A DNA stretch of 6,580 bases from an uncultured Gemmatimonadaceae bacterium (lineage in GTDB: Bacteria; Gemmatimonadota; Gemmatimonadetes; Gemmatimonadales; Gemmatimonadaceae), in assembly GCA_955652265.1 (NCBI GenBank), contig CATPBD010000005.1, forward strand, positions 1 through 6,580. Direction: 5' to 3'. The translations under genes were made by a program, and so were the position numbers. The notes below the pieces were generated by a model that saw only the letters and a list, made by a program, of their open reading frames with translations, was not told the DNA's origin and did no database searches. Shown here one piece after another: positions 1 to 6,096 of the stretch (its first letter is position 1; each line of letters opens with the position of its first letter).

Positions 1-729
1 GTAAGACGGCTCGACATGTCGCGACTCGTGAGCGACGGCTATCTGCAGGGCCAGGACGTCGATCCCGGAACGGGAGCGATGCGCGGCTACGCCGAAGGTC
101 GAATGGGTTACGAGCAGTACGCGGCCGCGGGTCTGGCGCTGTGGGGATATCGGGCCGAGAAGGCCCTGGATGCGCGGTTGAACGCGCTGCCTGTCAATGT
201 GCTAGGCGTTCCGATCATCGCCGACAGACGCGGCGAGGAGAGAATCACGAGTGAGCCCTACATAATGATGGGAATGGAGACGGGTTGGTATTCACCGGAG
301 CTCCGCGAGCAGGCGTGGCGGGTTTTGGCGGCGCAGGAAGCGCGGTACAAGACGACAGGCACACTCACCATGGTGAGCGAAGACGCCCTGCCCGATCCTC
401 CTTTTTACTTCTATTACTACGATGTCTACCGGCAGGGGCGTGCTTTCGTCGTCGGCGGGCACGCGGGTCAGGGATATGTGGAGAGCCCTCGCTGGATAAG
501 CTCGAAAGCCGCCTTCGCCTGGCATGCTCTTCTTCCGTCTCCCTACACACTCGCGGTGCTGCAGGCCGTTCAGTCTGCAGCCATTCCCCGACGTGGTTGG
601 GGCGCGGGAGTGTACGAAGGGACCCTCCGCCCAACCGGAGACGCGAGTCTCAATACGGCGGCGTTGATCCTCGAAGCAGCCGTCTACAATCTTCGCGGAC
701 ATCCATTCCTCGCGACTAGCCTCTACTGA
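1..729 (+). CDS. DUF3131-family protein, C-terminal part (5' end outside window)
   Basis: The frame is open from base 1 and ends at TGA 727-729, giving 242 residues. The ATG at 16 is internal, because the five codons before it (V-R-R-L-D) still align with the complete paralogue at 4769-6034 (V-N-R-L-N). All 242 residues align without a gap to residues 180-421 of that paralogue, at about 60% identity counted by eye. Conserved blocks include GYEQYAA, TSEPYIMMG, a tyrosine-rich PPFYFYYYDVY stretch, SSKAAFAW and GWGAGVYEG. DUF3131 is a family of unknown function, mostly in secreted or envelope proteins. A carbohydrate-related role is inferred from the adjacent GH6 gene. The upstream half, which should carry the export signal, is not visible. 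The 3' end faces the GH6 gene across 13 bp with no visible terminator. The family assignment rests on recalled family sequences and is strong; the function is unknown. Confidence 0.88.
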   Translation, partial: VRRLDMSRLVSDGYLQGQDVDPGTGAMRGYAEGRMGYEQYAAAGLALWGYRAEKALDARLNALPVNVLGVPIIADRRGEERITSEPYIMMGMETGWYSPELREQAWRVLAAQEARYKTTGTLTMVSEDALPDPPFYFYYYDVYRQGRAFVVGGHAGQGYVESPRWISSKAAFAWHALLPSPYTLAVLQAVQSAAIPRRGWGAGVYEGTLRPTGDASLNTAALILEAAVYNLRGHPFLATSLY

Positions 730-742
730 CGACGGCTAAACG

Positions 743-1705
743 CTACAACGTACTCCGCTGCACGAGTCCCAGCGCGTAGTCGGCCCACCAGGAACCAGCG
801 ACGGGTGCTCCGTTGCACGACCCGTCCGATTCACCCGGTGCCTTGATCCACAAATAGGCGTCGACGCGCGGGTCGTCAGTGGTGGTCGTACTGGGCTTTC
901 CAAGGGCGCGCCCTACCGGATTGCACCATTGGTTGTCCGGCGTGGGTCCCAATCCGTTTCGGCTGGTGTCGATGACGAAATGCTTGCCTCCGATGAGATC
1001 GGAGACCGCGTTGCCGTACGCGATGCTGTTCGACGTGAACTGGAAATTGGACACGTTGAGCACGAAACCATCCGCCGCGGCGACATTCGCCCGAGTCAGT
1101 CTGCTCGCCTGATCGCCCGGCGACTTCCACGCCGAATGACCGCCGTCCAGATAGACGGAAGCGTTCGCTTGGGCCTTGAGAGCGGCGATCGCGTATTGAA
1201 TGAGGTTGAGGCGCGTCGTCTGATCAGCCGCCGACAGGCAATCCATTTGTGTCAGTGCATCTGGCTCGAGGATCACTACTGCCCTTCGCCCGGCGAGGCC
1301 GTCTGCGAAGGCAGCGATCCAGGTTTTGTAGCCGTCTATCGACGCACCACCACCAGAGAGTCCGCTGCAATCGCGCTGCGGGATGTTGTACGCGACAAGT
1401 ACGGGGACTGCGCCGGCCGCCGCCGCGCTGGTCACCACATTATTCACCGCGGTGAGGATGTCTCCGCTCGAACCATTCATCCACTGAGCCCGTGGTGTGT
1501 GCGCGATCTTGTCCATCTGTGCCGCATCCGCGGGTCGGCTCGCACGCCAGGCATCAGCCTGCTGCTTCGCACTGGAGTTGGGATTCACCCAGAACGTCGT
1601 GCCGGAGATTGGATTTCCGGCGACAGGAACTGGCGAGATTAGGTTCTCGGAGCAGGCCGCCAGGACGACGAGCGCTGCTGCGATCAGCAGATTTTTTCCA
1701 GCCAT
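743..1705 (-). CDS. Glycoside hydrolase family 6 cellulase (endoglucanase-type), lipoprotein
   Basis: A 320-residue protein predicted to hydrolyse beta-1,4-glucan (cellulose) by inversion. I chose the ATG at 1705 because GAGGA lies 5 nt upstream and a lipoprotein signal follows at once: a hydrophobic run at residues 6-17 and lipobox L-A-A-C with Cys18. The frame stays open further upstream, but that would bury the signal. From residue 37 it reads as a GH6 catalytic domain: FWVNPN near 38-43, YNIPQRDC (Asp112), LEPD (general-acid Asp149), YLDGGHSAW (Asp187), IDTSRNGLGP (245-254), QWCNPVGRALG, and IKAPGESDG (Asp294). These match the four active-site aspartates known in Thermobifida Cel6A. Cys113/Cys156 and Cys261/Cys297 match that enzyme's two disulfides, which fits a site outside the cytoplasm. 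The short length, without added loops, favours an endoglucanase. There is no carbohydrate-binding module; the lipid anchor (Ser at +2) suggests the outer membrane. It is transcribed alone, divergent from the amidohydrolase operon. Confidence 0.93.
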   Translation of the reverse strand: MAGKNLLIAAALVVLAACSENLISPVPVAGNPISGTTFWVNPNSSAKQQADAWRASRPADAAQMDKIAHTPRAQWMNGSSGDILTAVNNVVTSAAAAGAVPVLVAYNIPQRDCSGLSGGGASIDGYKTWIAAFADGLAGRRAVVILEPDALTQMDCLSAADQTTRLNLIQYAIAALKAQANASVYLDGGHSAWKSPGDQASRLTRANVAAADGFVLNVSNFQFTSNSIAYGNAVSDLIGGKHFVIDTSRNGLGPTPDNQWCNPVGRALGKPSTTTTDDPRVDAYLWIKAPGESDGSCNGAPVAGSWWADYALGLVQRSTL

Positions 1706-1710
1706 GCAAT

Positions 1711-1715
1711 TCCTC
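1711..1715 (-). promoter_or_regulatory. Shine-Dalgarno site of the GH6 gene
   Basis: Read on the minus strand this is GAGGA, 5 nt before the ATG at 1705. It decides the start in favour of M-A-G-K over the ATG four codons upstream (1717), whose first codons overlap this site, and over longer starts that reach back towards 1870. Confidence 0.75.
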
Positions 1716-1742
1716 ATATGTGCTTGGGAGCGCGTCGAAATT

Positions 1743-1816
1743 GAGATCGGTCTCCGCGCGGCCTGACTTGCTTCAGGCTCCAACCAGATAGCCCGGTGCC
1801 TGTCCTCTAGGACGGC
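1743..1816 (-). repeat. Cluster of three short inverted repeats in the GH6 leader
   Basis: Three inverted repeats lie within 74 bp between the divergent starts. The first is GAGA/TCTC around a 4-nt loop at 1743-1754. The second is GCCTGA/TCAGGC around a 6-nt loop at 1761-1778, with perfect 6-bp arms. The third is at 1798-1816, where GCC, a one-base bulge and GTCC pair with GGACGGC across a TCTA loop. If GH6 transcription starts near 1835, all three lie in its 5' untranslated leader. On the minus strand a run of seven T precedes the third hairpin instead of following it, so this is not an intrinsic terminator for GH6. No known riboswitch class was recognised. They could be regulator sites, an RNA element or chance. 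Confidence 0.35.
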
Positions 1817-1843
1817 TAAAAAAAGCTCGCGTAACGCAGGCCG

Positions 1844-1849
1844 ATTATA
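1844..1849 (-). promoter_or_regulatory. Possible -10 element for the GH6 gene
   Basis: On the minus strand this reads TATAAT, an exact match to the sigma-70 -10 consensus, about 140 nt upstream of the GH6 ATG. The bases 16-18 nt further upstream (GGGTGG region) do not resemble TTGACA, so the promoter call is weak. Read on the plus strand, the overlapping TATATT at 1846-1851 could serve the amidohydrolase operon, with a leader of roughly 35 nt, but its -35 region is equally poor. A shared divergent promoter zone is plausible from the gene layout alone. Confidence 0.28.
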
Positions 1850-1878
1850 TTCGCGTTGACCACGACCCACCCGTCAAC

Positions 1879-1882
1879 GGAG
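1879..1882 (+). promoter_or_regulatory. Shine-Dalgarno site of the amidohydrolase gene
   Basis: GGAG lies 9 nt before the TTG at 1892. The alternative TTG at 1856 and ATG at 1967 have no comparable site. The ATG would also remove the lipoprotein signal, so this site supports the 1892 start. Confidence 0.5.
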
Positions 1883-1891
1883 AACTGCGCC

Positions 1892-3580
1892 TTGACCATT
1901 TGTCGGCCGGCGTTTCCTGGCTTGGCTTTTTTTCTTGTTGCAATTCTCCCGGGCTGCACAACAACCATGACATCGAGACAAGAGCCAATCACGATCGCTA
2001 TCGTCAACGGACTCGTCTGGACGGGCGAACCGGCGCAGTCACGGGCCGACGCCGTAGCGTTGACCGGCGATCGGATCACAGCGGTGGGCTCGGACCGGGA
2101 GATTCGAGCACTCGCGAGTCCATCGACGCGAATCATCGATGCTCGCGGCGGGATGGTGACGCCCGGATTCATCGACTCGCACGTGCATTTCCTGAGCGGC
2201 GGGATGAACCTCGCTTCCGTCCAGTTGAGGGATGCGCACACGCCAGCGGAATTCATATCCCGCATCAAAGCCTTCGCCGCGACCGTGCAGCCCGGAACGT
2301 GGATCACCGGTGGTGACTGGGATCATCAGAACTGGGGCGGCGAGCTCCCGCAAAGCTCGTGGATCGATTCCGTCACGCCGAGCAATCCAGTCTGGATCAA
2401 CCGGCTCGATGGGCATATGGCGCTCGCCAACGGTGCGGCCATGCGTGCGGCGAAGGTTCCGTCGACTGGCGGCGATGTCGCGGGCGGAACTATCGTGCGC
2501 GACGCATCGGGTCACCCATCAGGAATATTCAAGGACAACGCTCAGGACTTGATCGATGCCGCGGTCCCGGATCCGCCTCCGGCAATGCTCGATCGCGCGC
2601 TCGACGCCGCGATGACCTACGTGGCGGAGCGCGGTGTCACTTCCGTTGATCACATGGGCACGTGGTCCGACCTTGCAGTGTTCGAGCGCGCCCACGATGC
2701 CGGAAAACTCCGAACCCGAATTTACGCGGCGGTGCCACTCTCCACCTGGGCCAGACTCCGCGATACGGTGGCCGCCCGCGGACACGGTGACTCCTGGCTC
2801 CGAATCGGCGCACTGAAGGGATTCGTAGATGGCTCACTCGGCTCCCACACCGCGGCGATGATGCAGCCATTCACCGATGCGCCGCGCGACAGCGGGCTGC
2901 TGGTGAACACGCCCGAAGATCTGTACAGCTGGACCTCCAATGCCGACAAGTCGAAGCTGCACGTGATCGTCCACGCGATCGGTGACCGCGCCATCAATCT
3001 TCAGCTCAACATTTTCGAGCGGGTCGAGCGCGAGAACGGTCCGCGCGATCGCCGATTCCGGATCGAGCACGCGCAGCACATTGCACCCGCCGACATTCCG
3101 CGCTTCGGGCAACTGGGAGTGATACCAAGCATGCAGCCGTACCACGCCATCGACGACGGACGATGGGCGGAGAAAGTGATCGGCCCGGAGCGAGCCAAAA
3201 CTACCTATGCGTTCCGGTCACTTCGGGATTCGGGCGCGCGGCTCGCATTCGGAAGCGATTGGTTCGTCGCGCCCGCTACGCCTCTGGAAGGGATCTACGC
3301 CGCGGTCACCCGGCGCACGCTCGACGACAAACACCCGGATGGGTGGGTGCCAGAACAGAAGATCACCGTTGAGGATGCATTGCGGGCGTACACGACCGGT
3401 GGTGCGTACGCGTCGTTCGAGGAGGGAGAGAAGGGCTCGCTCGCACCCGGCAAGCTCGCGGATGTGGTAATCATCGATCGCGATCTCACCCGAATCCCGC
3501 CTGAAACGATTCGCGAGGCCCAAATCATGTACACGATTGTCGGCGGTCGAGTGGTCTTCGATCGCGGCACGAAACCCTGA
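1892..3580 (+). CDS. YtcJ-like amidohydrolase (Amidohydro_3), predicted lipoprotein
   Basis: A 562-residue metal-dependent hydrolase. Members of this family (YtcJ, N-substituted formamide deformylase NfdA) cleave C-N bonds of small amides; the substrate here is unknown. I start it at TTG 1892, which gives a short signal, a hydrophobic run at residues 11-18 (LAFFLVAI) and a lipobox L-P-G-C with Cys22. Family landmarks, numbered from this start, are GFIDSHVHF with metal ligands His97 and His99, KGFVDGSLGSHTA with Lys309 (the likely bridging-lysine position), VHAIGDRA with His361, RIEHAQH with His393, and AFGSDWF with Asp456. The C-terminal beta-sandwich return GSLAPGKLADVVIIDRD is intact. Length is normal for the family. 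It is first in an operon: the cupin ATG follows its stop by 22 bp. Export as a lipoprotein is notable because characterised relatives are cytoplasmic. A cytoplasmic form from ATG 1967 (37 codons into the longest frame) is the alternative. Confidence 0.9.
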   Translation: MTICRPAFPGLAFFLVAILPGCTTTMTSRQEPITIAIVNGLVWTGEPAQSRADAVALTGDRITAVGSDREIRALASPSTRIIDARGGMVTPGFIDSHVHFLSGGMNLASVQLRDAHTPAEFISRIKAFAATVQPGTWITGGDWDHQNWGGELPQSSWIDSVTPSNPVWINRLDGHMALANGAAMRAAKVPSTGGDVAGGTIVRDASGHPSGIFKDNAQDLIDAAVPDPPPAMLDRALDAAMTYVAERGVTSVDHMGTWSDLAVFERAHDAGKLRTRIYAAVPLSTWARLRDTVAARGHGDSWLRIGALKGFVDGSLGSHTAAMMQPFTDAPRDSGLLVNTPEDLYSWTSNADKSKLHVIVHAIGDRAINLQLNIFERVERENGPRDRRFRIEHAQHIAPADIPRFGQLGVIPSMQPYHAIDDGRWAEKVIGPERAKTTYAFRSLRDSGARLAFGSDWFVAPATPLEGIYAAVTRRTLDDKHPDGWVPEQKITVEDALRAYTTGGAYASFEEGEKGSLAPGKLADVVIIDRDLTRIPPETIREAQIMYTIVGGRVVFDRGTKP

Positions 3581-3602
3581 GCGGCACGAGGACCGAGAGC
3601 GC

Positions 3603-3977
3603 ATGCCTACGAACAAAGAGTGCACCTTCTATCGCTGGGACTCGATGCGAAAGGAACGAGTCTCCGACATGCTCGAGCGCAGACTGATAACGGGCGACCG
3701 CATGATGCTCGCCCACGTGTATCTGAAGAAAGGATGCATCGTTCCAAAACATTCACACGAGAACGAGCAGCTGACCTATATCCTCGAAGGGGCGCTCAAG
3801 TTCTGGTTCGGGGAAGACGGGTCGGAGGAGATAACGGTGCGTGCCGGGGAGGTGCTCCTCATTCCCCCGAATGTGCCGCACAAAGCCGAAGCGCTGGAAG
3901 AGACATTGGACGTAGATGTCTTCAGTCCGCCGCGGCAGGATTGGCTCGAGAAGAAAGACGACTACCTGAGGCGCTGA
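3603..3977 (+). CDS. Small single-domain cupin protein
   Basis: A 124-residue protein with one conserved double-stranded beta-barrel (Cupin_2 type) and no export signal, so probably cytoplasmic. Motif 1 is seen as G-x5-H-S-H-ENEQ-x6-G (GCIVPKHSHENEQLTYILEG), with the usual Glu replaced by Gln as in many small cupins. Motif 2 is GEVLLIPPNVPH. The likely metal ligands are the two motif-1 histidines, the Gln and the motif-2 histidine. The ATG at 3603 has GAGGA about 10 nt upstream, and the start falls 22 bp after the amidohydrolase stop; longer starts would overlap that gene. The SDR gene begins 3 bp after its stop, so the three genes are almost certainly co-transcribed. Small cupins serve as isomerases, dioxygenases, sugar-binding or regulatory proteins, and sequence alone does not choose between them. 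The C-terminus is charged and rich in Asp, Lys and Arg. Confidence 0.88.
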   Translation: MPTNKECTFYRWDSMRKERVSDMLERRLITGDRMMLAHVYLKKGCIVPKHSHENEQLTYILEGALKFWFGEDGSEEITVRAGEVLLIPPNVPHKAEALEETLDVDVFSPPRQDWLEKKDDYLRR

Positions 3978-3980
3978 ACA

Positions 3981-4772
3981 GTGGACCTGGGTCTCAAGGG
4001 CAAAGTCGCGCTCGTGGCAGCGAGCAGCAAAGGGCTCGGTCGAGCAGTGGCGGAGGAGCTCGCGGCGGAGGGTGCGCAGCTGGTGATGTGTGCGCGCGGA
4101 AAGGAGGCCCTCGAGCAGACGGCGGATTCGATTCGACAGAAGGCGGGCGTGAAGGTCGTCGCTGTCGCTGCGGATGTGTCGGACTCCGCCGACGCCGCGC
4201 GGGTGGTGAAAGCGGCGTTCAATGAATTTGGACGGGTCGACATTCTCGTCAACAACTCAGGAGGGCCACCGGGCGGTCAGTTCGAGAGCTTGACGCAGGA
4301 GATGTGGGACGCTGCCGTCCGATTGCTCCTCAAGAGCGCGGTCGAGCTCACACGCGCGGTACTGCCGGGAATGAAGGAACGGCGGTGGGGCAGAATCCTC
4401 AATGTCACCTCCATCGCCGCCAAGCAACCCATCGAAGGCTTGATGCTCTCGAATAGCTTGCGCGCCGCCGTGATTGGTTTCGCTCGCACGCTGGCGAGCG
4501 AAGTGGCGCCGTTCGGCGTCACGGTGAACAACTTGCTGCCGGGCTACACTCGAACCGATCGCGTCCAGGAGCTTGCGCGCGCCACTGGCGACAAAACGGG
4601 GGGCTCGAGCACGGACATCGTCTCGAAGTGGGAGAAGGAGATTCCGATGGGCAGACTGGGAGAGCCGCGCGAGTTCGCCGCGCTCGCGGCCTTTCTCGCC
4701 TCCGAGCGGGCGAGCTATATCACCGGCAGCTCAATCGCTGTCGATGGAGGTTGGATCCGCTCGCTGCTCTAA
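3981..4772 (+). CDS. SDR-fold oxidoreductase-like protein with non-canonical active site
   Basis: A 263-residue short-chain dehydrogenase/reductase fold, often annotated as FabG-like. The GTG start at 3981 has GAGG 9 nt upstream and follows the cupin stop by 3 bp. Landmarks: nucleotide-binding loop AASSKGLG (13-20, in place of TGxxxGxG), Asp65 in ADVSD, NNSGG (91-95, in place of NNAG), Ser144 in NVTSIA, LPGYTRTD (186-193), and a C-terminal TGSSIAVDGG (248-257). At the YxxxK catalytic positions it has Ser157 and Arg161 (sequence SNSLR). This matches the subgroup known as BKR_like_SDR_like (including Aeropyrum APE0912), whose members lack a perfect nucleotide motif and catalytic tetrad, so it is a family trait and not decay. 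Ketoacyl reductase activity should not be assumed. It is last in the operon, and its TAA overlaps the stop of the facing DUF3131 gene. Confidence 0.9.
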   Translation: MDLGLKGKVALVAASSKGLGRAVAEELAAEGAQLVMCARGKEALEQTADSIRQKAGVKVVAVAADVSDSADAARVVKAAFNEFGRVDILVNNSGGPPGGQFESLTQEMWDAAVRLLLKSAVELTRAVLPGMKERRWGRILNVTSIAAKQPIEGLMLSNSLRAAVIGFARTLASEVAPFGVTVNNLLPGYTRTDRVQELARATGDKTGGSSTDIVSKWEKEIPMGRLGEPREFAALAAFLASERASYITGSSIAVDGGWIRSLL

Positions 4773-6034
4773 CTGATAGGTTGGGAGAGGACCGGCTGCC
4801 CGCGTTGATGGTAGAGCGCCGACTCGAGGATCATCCCCGCGGTATTGAGACTCGCGTAGCCCGTTGGCGCCATCGAGCCTTCGTAGACGCCCGCTCCCCA
4901 GCCATCGCCGGGAATGGCTGCAGCCTGCACCGCGTTGAATGTCTTTAGAGTGTAGTCCGTCGGGAAAAGCGCGCGCCACGCGAACGCGGCCTTCGAGCTG
5001 ACCCAGCGCGGATTCATGACAATCGTCCCGTAGCCTGGCCCTTCGACCACGAAGGTATTTCCGCTGTGGTAGACGCTGTAGTAGTAGAAATAGTAGGGAG
5101 GATCGGGCATGGCATCCTCCGTGACCATTGTGATGACGCCCTGTTGGTCGTACCGCGCCTGCTGCGCGGCGAGAACGGCTTGTGCCTGGTCGCGCAGAGC
5201 GGGGGCGTACCAGCCAATTTCGAGTCCCATCATGATGTACGGCTCGCTGGTCAATCGCGCCGTCCCGCGACTATCGACGAAGACCGTAACGCCGAGGACG
5301 TTCTTCGCCTGCGCGTACGCCGTAGCATTCAGGGAATTTGTCGCGCGCTGCGACCACAGCGCGAACCCTCCGGCCGCGTACTGCTCGTACCCGAGTCCGG
5401 TTTCGGCATAAGTAACTCTGGCGCCGGTATTGGGATCGACGTTCATTCCTTGCAGCGTTCCTCCGCTGATGAGGCGCGAGAAGTTGAGGCGGTTTACGAT
5501 CGCGGTTGCCTGCGCGGAATACTGCGGCTGATTGACCGCCAATACACGTAGCCAGATCAACAACCGCCCGATGTCGGTAGTAGACCATCCAAACCCGGTG
5601 GCTGATGGCTTGAAGTCGGCACTGGCCATTTGGCCGGTCTGCGAATCGTAAAATCTGTTGAACGCGGCGCCGTCGAAGAGCGGCATCGTCGTGAGCGTCG
5701 AGAGAATCTTCCTGATGCGGCCATCGTAGTTAGCGTCGTCGATGACGCCCAGCTCGTGTGCGGAGTACGTCGCACCGATCTGGCTGGCGATGTCCCACAC
5801 CGTCACGAACTGGAAGGTGTCGTGCGACTTGGCGAGCCCCGTCGATGCCTGGGTGTTGTTCGCGACAAAAGTCCACGCCGTCTGGGCGCCGGCCAGCCAT
5901 ACATCGGTTCCAGGGTTCGGTACCACAGGGGTCCCACCGGAGTTGTCGGGAGCCGTGGAATCCTTGCTGCAGGCTGCGAGCAACGCGACGAGAGCGATTG
6001 CGGACCAGTATCGGATCAGGTTGAAACGCTGCAC
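4769..6034 (-). CDS. DUF3131-family lipoprotein, complete
   Basis: A 421-residue exported protein. The GTG at 6034 is chosen because AAGGA lies 6 nt upstream and a lipoprotein signal follows: hydrophobic residues 11-20, lipobox L-A-A-C with Cys22, and Ser at +2, which suggests the outer membrane. A Ser/Pro/Gly/Asp linker (23-44) leads to a DUF3131 domain from about 46 to 415. Landmarks are AWTFVANNTQASTGL, TVWDIASQIGA (Trp80, Asp81), GWSTTDIGRLL (149-159), GLGYEQYAAGGFALW (213-227), TSEPYIMMG (262-270), TEDAMPDPPYYFYYYSVY (305-322), SSKAAFAW and GWGAGVYEG (378-386). Invariant acidic and aromatic residues fit a carbohydrate-binding groove, but no DUF3131 activity is established to my knowledge. 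The left-edge gene is a paralogue in the opposite orientation. It converges on the SDR gene, with stop codons overlapping by 4 bp and no visible terminator between them. Confidence 0.9.
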   Translation of the reverse strand: MQRFNLIRYWSAIALVALLAACSKDSTAPDNSGGTPVVPNPGTDVWLAGAQTAWTFVANNTQASTGLAKSHDTFQFVTVWDIASQIGATYSAHELGVIDDANYDGRIRKILSTLTTMPLFDGAAFNRFYDSQTGQMASADFKPSATGFGWSTTDIGRLLIWLRVLAVNQPQYSAQATAIVNRLNFSRLISGGTLQGMNVDPNTGARVTYAETGLGYEQYAAGGFALWSQRATNSLNATAYAQAKNVLGVTVFVDSRGTARLTSEPYIMMGLEIGWYAPALRDQAQAVLAAQQARYDQQGVITMVTEDAMPDPPYYFYYYSVYHSGNTFVVEGPGYGTIVMNPRWVSSKAAFAWRALFPTDYTLKTFNAVQAAAIPGDGWGAGVYEGSMAPTGYASLNTAGMILESALYHQRGQPVLSQPIS

Positions 6035-6040
6035 ATGATT

Positions 6041-6045
6041 TCCTT
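6041..6045 (-). promoter_or_regulatory. Shine-Dalgarno site of the DUF3131 gene
   Basis: On the minus strand this reads AAGGA within AAAGGAAA, 6 nt upstream of the GTG at 6034. An ATG two bases upstream of the GTG is in another frame, so the non-ATG start is the correct one. Confidence 0.7.
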
Positions 6046-6096
6046 TGTGCGCCGCGAGCGACGCGTGAAGTCAAACATATGAGGCTAATTTCGGGC

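Noticed and set aside
16..18. ATG at 16 as the true start of the left DUF3131 gene
   Set aside because: Codons 1-15 are in frame and align with the paralogue, and a start here would lack a signal peptide and the first ~180 residues. The gene is cut by the window edge.
929..1642. A 237-codon open frame on the plus strand inside the GH6 gene
   Set aside because: It is antisense to a well-supported GH6 domain, rich in Arg as expected for GC-rich shadow frames, and shows no recognisable domain.
1798..1827. Hairpin followed by an A/T run as an intrinsic terminator
   Set aside because: On the plus strand the run is A, and on the minus strand the T run precedes the stem, so neither strand has the stem-then-U order.
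1706..1870. A 55-residue N-terminal extension of the GH6 protein
   Set aside because: It would place an Arg-rich non-signal sequence ahead of a clear lipobox, and the best Shine-Dalgarno site serves ATG 1705.
3620..4225. A 201-codon plus-strand frame across the cupin/SDR junction
   Set aside because: It is out of frame with two genes that carry clear motifs, and its Gly/Arg-rich composition is typical of a shadow frame.
5066..5551. Plus-strand frames antisense to the DUF3131 gene
   Set aside because: The minus-strand protein is confirmed by its paralogue, and these frames have no ribosome-binding site or known motif.
6076..6085. ACATATGAGG shared by the upstream regions of the GH6 and DUF3131 genes
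   Set aside because: The two copies have opposite orientation relative to their genes, and in GH6 the match includes the Shine-Dalgarno site. The 10-bp match is probably chance.
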